Shown here in pieces: positions 58,687 through 64,000 of a DNA stretch of 64,000 bases (position 1 is the first letter of the stretch; each line of letters opens with the position of its first letter). The notes under the pieces are model-generated. The model had not been told where the DNA came from. It was given only the letters and a program-made list of their open reading frames with translations, and did no database searches. A program made the translations under genes and the position numbers. This DNA comes from an uncultured Prevotellaceae bacterium (GTDB lineage Bacteria > Bacteroidota > Bacteroidia > Bacteroidales > Bacteroidaceae), in the NCBI GenBank assembly GCA_949295905.1, contig CASFNA010000022.1, positions 124,001 to 188,000 of the forward strand. Direction: 5' to 3'.

Positions 58687-59067
58687 CGGCATTTTGTTTT
58701 TTTACGGTACACCAAAGGCGTATAAAATAATGTTTTTATACAATAAAATTACGGTTTTTAACCAAAACAACCCGTTTCAGTTGCTCTTTAAAACAAAAAC
58801 CGCCCGTTTAGGCGGTTGTTGTAACGTGTGCGCCGCTTCGTGGCCGGTCTTGTAACGCGCTGTGCGCCAAGGCGTTGCCCAAGGCCGCCTTTCGGCCTGC
58901 CAAAAGCCGCCAACAGCCGCGCCGTTTGCCGCCTTTGGCGGCGCGGTTTGTCATAAGGCAAATAAGCCTGATGGGCCCAATTAGCCAGATAAGCCCAATG
59001 AGCCAGATAAGCCCAAGCGGCAAAGCATATCAGGCTCCCTCACTTTGGGAAGGGCCGGGGTGGGTGT
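58687..59067. other. Intergenic region downstream of the HAD gene: terminator and repeats
   Basis: 380 bases without a gene. It contains a leftward terminator (58788-58820), a GC-rich element related to the one at 29.6 kb (58845-58945, with GCGTTGCCCAAGGCCGCCTTTC split across it), AAGCCTGATGGGCCCAATTAGCC strings (58960-59030) and a CCCTCACTTTGGGAAGGGCC arm (59035-59065). Confidence 0.7.
58788..58820 (-). terminator. Intrinsic terminator of the HAD-hydrolase gene
   Basis: On the minus strand AACCGCC-TAAACG-GGCGGTT is followed by TTTGTTTT. Confidence 0.75.
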
Positions 59068-59850
59068 TCATATTATCCTTAGCTGCTCCAGCGCCCGGGC
59101 AATGCCGTCCTCGTCAATGTTTGCGGTAACGTAGTCGGCCACGGCCTTCACGTCGTCCGGGGCGTTGCCCATGGCCACGCCCGTGCCCGCGGCTTGCAGA
59201 ATGCTCTTGTCGTTGCCGCCGTCGCCGAAGGCCACGGTGTCCTCCCTGTCGATGCCCAAGTGCGCGGCCACGGTCATGAGGGCCGTGCCCTTGTCGGCTC
59301 CGCGCGCCGTTATGTCGGTGAATGCCGGGAACCAGCGCGCCGACACGCACGAGGGCAGCAGCGGCATGAGCCTGCGCTCGGCGGCCTCGTCGATGATTGG
59401 CGTCAGCTGGACGATGCGTTCTGCGAGCACGTCTGCGAGCGCGGTGCCCTCGCCCAGGTCGCTTACGGCCAGCATCTGGCGGAAGTAGCGGTCTACGTCG
59501 GCGCCGTCGTTCACCACGGTCAGCCTGCTTTCGCCCACCACGAGCATGGCGAAGCCCTCACTTCCGGCCGCCCCGATGAGTGCGCGCGCCTCCGGGTTGG
59601 GTATTTCGCGGCAGGCGATGACCTCGCCGCCCACTGAGCAGCACGCGCCGTTGGCCGTTATGTAGCCGTCGACGAGGTGCTGTATTGCGTCGAGGTTGTT
59701 GATTAGCCGCATCGGCCTTCCTGTCGATATGAACACCATCGCGCCGCGCCTCTTGGCCTCGGCCAGCGCGTCCACGGCCGACTGCGGTATGCGGTGGGTG
59801 TTGAAGCTGACGAGCGTGCCGTCAACGTCGAAGAACAAAGCTTTTGTCAT
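59068..59850 (-). CDS. Cof-type HAD hydrolase
   Basis: A 260-residue haloacid-dehalogenase-family phosphatase with a type II cap. Motif I is LFFDVDGTLVSF at residues 4-15, motif II VFISTGRPMRL near 37, motif III lysine in TARGADKGTALMTV near 195 and motif IV VAFGDGGNDKSILQAAG near 217. Such enzymes dephosphorylate small metabolites (sugar phosphates, pyridoxal phosphate, FMN); the substrate cannot be told. The start at 59850 puts the DxD motif at the usual distance from the N-terminus. Confidence 0.92.
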   Translation of the reverse strand: MTKALFFDVDGTLVSFNTHRIPQSAVDALAEAKRRGAMVFISTGRPMRLINNLDAIQHLVDGYITANGACCSVGGEVIACREIPNPEARALIGAAGSEGFAMLVVGESRLTVVNDGADVDRYFRQMLAVSDLGEGTALADVLAERIVQLTPIIDEAAERRLMPLLPSCVSARWFPAFTDITARGADKGTALMTVAAHLGIDREDTVAFGDGGNDKSILQAAGTGVAMGNAPDDVKAVADYVTANIDEDGIARALEQLRII

Positions 59851-59888
59851 GATTGAAAAGTTATTTTTCTGCAAAATTAACCCATTTA

Positions 59889-59920
59889 TTTGTCAAAGCT
59901 GTTATAATGTCATAATTTTG
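59889..59920 (+). promoter_or_regulatory. Promoter of the RND efflux operon
   Basis: TTTG (59889-59892) and TAATTTTG (59913-59920) are 20 bases apart. It would give an 85-base leader. No operator or adjacent repressor gene is visible. Confidence 0.72.
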
Positions 59921-60012
59921 CACCCGAAAAGGCGGTTTTGCGCAATAATGGTGCACATGGCCGCGTTTTATGCGAGATTTGTTTTGCCGCGGCGGCGGCT
60001 TGTCTTATAATT

Positions 60013-61230
60013 ATGGATTTGTTTAAGGAAAACGGAATGAGAATACGTAAGCTTTTTACCAGGCGCGAGCTTAGGCGGCGCAAGAAGCGCATCACGCTCA
60101 TGCTCGGCTGCATGGCCGCGGTGGTCGTGGCGTATGTTATAATCACCTGGCCCAGGAAGGACGAGCCCGAGCCGCCCTTGGTGGCCGTCATGCCCGTGGG
60201 CGTGGACGACGTCGAGATTTACGGCGACTACGTGGGGCGCGTCCGCGCGCAGCAGTTCGTCGAGGTCAGGGCCCGCGTCGAGGGTTTCCTCGAGCGCATG
60301 GCCTTCGCCGAGGGAACGTATGTAAGGAAGGGGCAGGTGCTCTTCGTCATAGACCAGCGCCAGTACAAGGCCGCGGCCGACAAGGCGCGCGCGCAGCTGC
60401 GCAAGGACTCCGCCCTGGTGCTCAAGACCAAGCGCGACCTTGACCGCATACGCCCCCTGTTCGAGCAGAACGCCGCCAGCCGCGTTGACCTCGACAACGC
60501 CATTGCCGCCTACGAGACGGCCGTGGCAAGCCTCGGCATGAGCCGCGCCGACCTCGACCAGGCCGAGCAGGAGCTGGGCTACACCATCGTGCGCTCGCCC
60601 ATATCGGGCTACATCAGCGAGGGTCTTGTTGACCAGGGCGCGCTGGTAGGCCCCGGCGGAGAGTCGCTCCTGGCTACGGTGGTGAAGAGCGACACGGTGC
60701 TCGTCGACTTCAGCATGACGGCCCTCGACTACCTCAAGAGCAAGGAGCGCAACGTCAACCTCGGGCAGCGCGACTCGTCGCGCTCATGGCAGCCCTTCGT
60801 CACCATCACACTGGCCGACAACAGCGTCTACCCGCACAAGGGGCTGGTAGACTTCGCCGCGCCGCAGGTAAGCCCCAAGACGGGCACCTTCTCCGTGCGC
60901 GCCGAGATGCCCAACCCCGAGCACGTGCTGCTGCCCGGACAGTTCACCAAGGTGCACGCCCTGCTCGACGTGCGCGAGCGCGCCACCGTCGTGCCGCAGA
61001 AGGCCCTTATAATAGAAAAAGGTGGGGCGTACGTCTTCGTGATGCGCCGCGACTCTACGGCCGAGCGCCGCTTCATCGAGCTTGGACCCGAGTTCGGCAA
61101 CAATGTCGTGGTGGAGCGAGGCCTCGCTCCCGGCGAGATGATAGTGACCGAGGGCTACAACAAGCTTGCGCCCGGCATGAAGGTGCGCCCGGCCTCGCGG
61201 CAAAAGGCCGCGCAGGGCAAAGCCAAATGA
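60013..61230 (+). CDS. RND efflux periplasmic adaptor (AcrA/MexA type)
   Basis: Membrane-fusion protein linking the inner-membrane pump to an outer-membrane channel. 405 residues. An unusually basic head (RIRKLFTRRELRRRKKR) precedes a single anchoring helix (ITLMLGCMAAVVVAYVIITW). Then come the beta-barrel and lipoyl regions (VEVRARVEGFLERMAFAEGT, YVRKGQVLFVIDQRQYKAAA), the alpha-hairpin (LKTKRDLDRIRPLFEQNAAS, then SRADLDQAEQELGYTIVRSP) and the membrane-proximal part (VVPQKALIIEKGGAYVFVMR). No lipobox. The start may instead be the ATG at 60037. The pump gene follows after 17 bases, so they form an operon. Confidence 0.92.
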   Translation: MDLFKENGMRIRKLFTRRELRRRKKRITLMLGCMAAVVVAYVIITWPRKDEPEPPLVAVMPVGVDDVEIYGDYVGRVRAQQFVEVRARVEGFLERMAFAEGTYVRKGQVLFVIDQRQYKAAADKARAQLRKDSALVLKTKRDLDRIRPLFEQNAASRVDLDNAIAAYETAVASLGMSRADLDQAEQELGYTIVRSPISGYISEGLVDQGALVGPGGESLLATVVKSDTVLVDFSMTALDYLKSKERNVNLGQRDSSRSWQPFVTITLADNSVYPHKGLVDFAAPQVSPKTGTFSVRAEMPNPEHVLLPGQFTKVHALLDVRERATVVPQKALIIEKGGAYVFVMRRDSTAERRFIELGPEFGNNVVVERGLAPGEMIVTEGYNKLAPGMKVRPASRQKAAQGKAK

Positions 61231-61247
61231 ACCAAACCGTCTGACAA

Positions 61248-64000
61248 ATGAAAGTAAACTTCTTCATAGACCGCCCGGTATTCTCAATCGTCATATCGGT
61301 GCTGATAGTCATCGTGGGTCTCATCGGACTTACCATGCTGCCCATCGACCAGTATCCGCAAATAACGCCGCCGGTGGTCAAAATCAGCGCGTCTTACCCC
61401 GGCGCGAGCGCGCTGACCGTGTCGCAGGCCGTGGCTACGCCCATCGAGCAGGAGCTCAACGGCACGCCCGGTATGCTCTACATGGAGTCTAACAGCTCCA
61501 ACTCGGGCTCGTTCTCGGCCACGGTGACGTTCGACATCTCGTCAGACCCCGACCTCGCGGCCGTCGAGATACAGAACCGCATAAAGCTGGCGGAGTCGCG
61601 CCTGCCTGCCGAAGTAGTGCAGAACGGCATCGAAATCGAGAAGCAGGCCGCCAGCCAGCTGCTCACCATCTGCCTTACGTCGGACGACCCGAAGTTCGAC
61701 GAAATCTACCTTAGCAACTTCGCCACGCTCAACGTGCTCGACCTGCTGCGCCGAATACCCGGCGTGGGGCGCGTCTCCAACATCGGAAGCCGCTACTACG
61801 CCATGCAGATTTGGGTTGACCCGGCGCGCCTGGCCAGCTTCGGACTGACCGTGCAGGACGTGCAGAACGCCCTGAAAGACCAGAACCGCGAGTCGGCCGC
61901 AGGCGTATTCGGCCAGCAACCCGTCTCGGGGCTCGACTTCACCATACCCATTACGGCGCAGGGCCGACTGTCAACCGTGGCGCAGTTTGAGGAAATCGTG
62001 CTGCGCGCCGGTGCCGACGGCTCGTTAATCAGGCTTAGGGACGTGGCCCGCGTGTCGCTCGAGGCGCAGTCGTACAACACCGAGAGCGGCATCAACGGAG
62101 GCAACGCCGCCGTCTTGGGCGTGTACATGCTGCCCGGCGCGAACGCCATGGAGGTGGCCGAGAGGGTGAAGGAGACCATGGAGCAAATAAGCAAGACCTT
62201 CCCCGAAGGCCTGGAATACGAGGTGCCGTTCGACATGACTACGTACATATCGGAGTCAATCCACGAGGTGTACAAGACGCTCTTCGAGGCCCTCGTGCTC
62301 GTCATCGTGGTGGTGTTCCTCTTCCTCCAGAGCTGGAGGGCCACGGTAATACCACTCGTGGCGGTGCCCATCTCGCTCATAGGTACGTTCGGATTCATGC
62401 TCATCATGGGCTTCTCGCTCAACATCCTGACGCTGCTCGGCCTCGTGCTCGCCATCGGACTGGTGGTTGACGACGCCATAGTGGTGGTGGAGAACGTAGA
62501 GCGCATCATGGACGAGGAGCATCTCTCGCCCTACGAGGCCACCAAGAAGGCCATGAGCGGACTGACCGGCGCGCTCGTGGCAACGTCGATGGTGCTGGCG
62601 GCGGTGTTCGTCCCCGTGAGCTTCCTTTCGGGCATAACCGGCCAGCTGTACCGCCAGTTCAGCGTTACAATAGTCATCTCCGTGCTGCTCTCCACCGTCG
62701 TGGCCCTCACGTTGAGCCCGGTGATGTGCTCGCTCATACTCCGCCCTACCGACAAGGACAAGCCCAAGAACCGCATCTTCAGAGCCATCAACCGCTGGCT
62801 CGACTTCGGCAACGGCAAGTATCTCGCCGGAATAGGCCACATAATAAAGAATCCGCGCCGCGTGGGTATAGGCTTCTGCATGGTGCTAATCATGATTTTC
62901 ATACTCTACCGCCTCACGCCTACCAGCTTCCTGCCGGCCGAGGACCAGGGATATTTCACCGTAGAGCTTGAGATGCCCGAGGGAACGACGCTCGAACGCA
63001 CACGAGCCGTGACCGACCGCGCCGTGAAATTCCTCATGCAGGACCCCTCGGTGGAGTACGTCCAGAACGTGACGGGTACCAGTCCGCGCGTCGGCACCAG
63101 CCAGAACCGCGCACAGCTTACCGTCATTCTGAAGGAATGGAAGAAGCGCGACGACACCACCATCGCCGACATCATGGCCTCGGTGAGCCGCGAACTGACT
63201 GAATATCCCGAGTGCAAGTTCTACCTTTCCACGCCGCCCGTCATCCCGGGGCTCGGCTCTTCGGGCGGTTTCGAGATGCAGCTCGAGGCGCACGGCGACG
63301 CCACATACGACGACCTGGTGCGCGCCGCCGACACTCTGATGTACTATGCGTCGAAGAGGAAGGAGCTGTCGGGCCTGTCGTCGTCGCTCCAGGCCGAAAT
63401 ACCGCAGCTGTACTTCGACGTTGACCGCGACAAGGTGAAGATGCTCGGCGTGCCCATGGCCGACGTGTTCTCGACCATCAAGGCATATACCGGCTCGGTG
63501 TACGTCAACGACTTCAACATGTTCAACCGCATATACCGCGTCTACATACAGGCCGAAGCGCCCTACCGCGAGCACCGCGACGACATAAGCCTTTACTTCG
63601 TGCGCGGCGCCAACGGCGACATGATACCGCTGACAGCCCTCGGCACGACCAGCTACACAACCGGCCCGGGCAGCATAAAGCGTTTCAACATGTTCAACAC
63701 GGCCGTCATACGCGGAACGGCCGCGCAGGGCTACAGCTCCGGCCAAGCCATGGAGGTGATGGAGGAGCTGGTGCGCCGCCACCTGCCAGACAACATTGGG
63801 CTTGAGTGGAGCGGACTGTCATACCAAGAGAAGCAGGCCGGAGGGCAGACGGGGCTCGTCCTCGCGCTGGTCTTCATCTTCGTGTTCCTCTTCCTCGCCG
63901 CGCTCTACGAGAGCTGGAGCGTGCCCGTGGCGGTGCTCCTGTCGCTGCCCGTGGCGGCCCTCGGCGCATACGTAGGCATCACCCTTTGCGGCCTCGAGAA
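61248..64000 (+). CDS. RND efflux pump, inner-membrane transporter (AcrB/MexB type), 3' end beyond window
   Basis: Proton-driven trimeric multidrug transporter. At least 917 residues are in the window, cut at the right edge. It opens MKVNFFIDRPVFSIVISVLI and continues IDQYPQITPPVVKISASYPG with EQELNGTPGMLYMESNSSNS, all strongly AcrB-like. The proton-relay pair lies in LAIGLVVDDAIVVVENVERI near residue 408, and VMCSLILRPTDKD follows. The periplasmic loops carry VPIVPGLG-like PPVIPGLGSSGGFEMQLEAH. An outer-membrane factor gene may follow outside the window. The start is 17 bases after the adaptor stop. Confidence 0.95.
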   Translation, partial: MKVNFFIDRPVFSIVISVLIVIVGLIGLTMLPIDQYPQITPPVVKISASYPGASALTVSQAVATPIEQELNGTPGMLYMESNSSNSGSFSATVTFDISSDPDLAAVEIQNRIKLAESRLPAEVVQNGIEIEKQAASQLLTICLTSDDPKFDEIYLSNFATLNVLDLLRRIPGVGRVSNIGSRYYAMQIWVDPARLASFGLTVQDVQNALKDQNRESAAGVFGQQPVSGLDFTIPITAQGRLSTVAQFEEIVLRAGADGSLIRLRDVARVSLEAQSYNTESGINGGNAAVLGVYMLPGANAMEVAERVKETMEQISKTFPEGLEYEVPFDMTTYISESIHEVYKTLFEALVLVIVVVFLFLQSWRATVIPLVAVPISLIGTFGFMLIMGFSLNILTLLGLVLAIGLVVDDAIVVVENVERIMDEEHLSPYEATKKAMSGLTGALVATSMVLAAVFVPVSFLSGITGQLYRQFSVTIVISVLLSTVVALTLSPVMCSLILRPTDKDKPKNRIFRAINRWLDFGNGKYLAGIGHIIKNPRRVGIGFCMVLIMIFILYRLTPTSFLPAEDQGYFTVELEMPEGTTLERTRAVTDRAVKFLMQDPSVEYVQNVTGTSPRVGTSQNRAQLTVILKEWKKRDDTTIADIMASVSRELTEYPECKFYLSTPPVIPGLGSSGGFEMQLEAHGDATYDDLVRAADTLMYYASKRKELSGLSSSLQAEIPQLYFDVDRDKVKMLGVPMADVFSTIKAYTGSVYVNDFNMFNRIYRVYIQAEAPYREHRDDISLYFVRGANGDMIPLTALGTTSYTTGPGSIKRFNMFNTAVIRGTAAQGYSSGQAMEVMEELVRRHLPDNIGLEWSGLSYQEKQAGGQTGLVLALVFIFVFLFLAALYESWSVPVAVLLSLPVAALGAYVGITLCGLE

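Noticed and set aside
1..64000. tRNA, rRNA or tmRNA genes
   Set aside because: I looked for T-loop-like GGTTCGAATC and rRNA-type motifs on both strands and saw none in a plausible context. A tRNAscan run would settle it.
1..64000. GC-skew switch supporting the oriC candidate
   Set aside because: Hand counts of a few lines on each side were too noisy to show a consistent change. A cumulative skew plot of the complete chromosome is needed, so it was not used as evidence.

Overview
The window looks like chromosomal DNA from the phylum Bacteroidota, order Bacteroidales, most likely a Prevotella-like genus of moderately high GC. The reasons are many promoters of the Bacteroidota form (TTTG about 20 bases upstream of TAnnTTTG), a type IX secretion component (PorZ), secreted proteins with type IX sorting tails, type III glutamine synthetase, LL-diaminopimelate aminotransferase, a long SdhC, a HU-like protein followed by a tiny 'smalltalk'-type protein, and the gene order mnmG-apt-uvrC-dtd-MazG-deoC. 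No rRNA, tRNA or CRISPR array was seen.

Layout. 0-0.8 kb: start of the succinate dehydrogenase/fumarate reductase operon, leaving the window on the left. 1.3-8.5 kb: mnmG, apt, uvrC, dtd, a MazG-like pyrophosphohydrolase and deoC, with two perfect 16-bp parS centromere sites. 8.8-23.6 kb: polyprenyl synthase, polA, two multi-copy-type ATPase genes, a structured RNA candidate, a PAS protein, ychF, lgt, an acetyltransferase and mutS. 23.7-26.2 kb: an AT-rich island with a HindVP-like restriction enzyme, a DUF3883 protein and only the tail of a cytosine methyltransferase, bounded by perfect 54-bp direct repeats. 26.3-33.3 kb: secreted and accessory proteins, a RhuM-like protein, the HU/smalltalk pair and a large type IX cargo protein. 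33.5-40.5 kb: leuS (carrying two in-frame palindromic repeats), yitT, rdgB and porZ. 40.7-46.3 kb: four glycosyltransferases around an AAA ATPase whose promoter carries three 11-bp iterons spaced exactly 33 bp apart. 46.4-48.0 kb: nadA and a 675-bp gap with clustered DnaA-box-like sequences, an oriC candidate. 48-59.9 kb: outer-membrane barrel, MarC, a second type IX cargo protein, an rRNA/tRNA methylase, sufE, a U32 protein, glnN, dapL-dapF and a HAD phosphatase. 60-64 kb: an RND efflux adaptor and pump, the pump cut by the window end.

Two themes stand out. First, two parS sites lie about 43-45 kb from a DnaA-box cluster, beside mnmG, which sits near oriC in many bacteria; this suggests the window spans an origin-proximal, ParB-loaded domain. 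Second, the spaces between genes are filled by at least six families of short dispersed repeats (AATAATGAA arrays, CCCCTCCCCGAGGGG palindromes, AAAGGCCGC hairpins, GCCCAATGAGCC strings, CTCCCAGCTCTCC strings and GGTTATGCGG strings). These repeats supply C-terminal codons and stops to several genes, sit within promoters and, in leuS, lie inside the reading frame.

Functionally, the genes are mainly housekeeping: DNA repair and replication (uvrC, polA, mutS), tRNA quality and modification (mnmG, dtd, leuS), nucleotide hygiene (apt, MazG-like, rdgB, deoC), nitrogen and lysine/peptidoglycan precursor synthesis (glnN, dapL, dapF), lipoprotein and surface biogenesis (lgt, glycosyltransferases, porZ and its cargo) and drug efflux. 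All calls are by reading; no database search was run.
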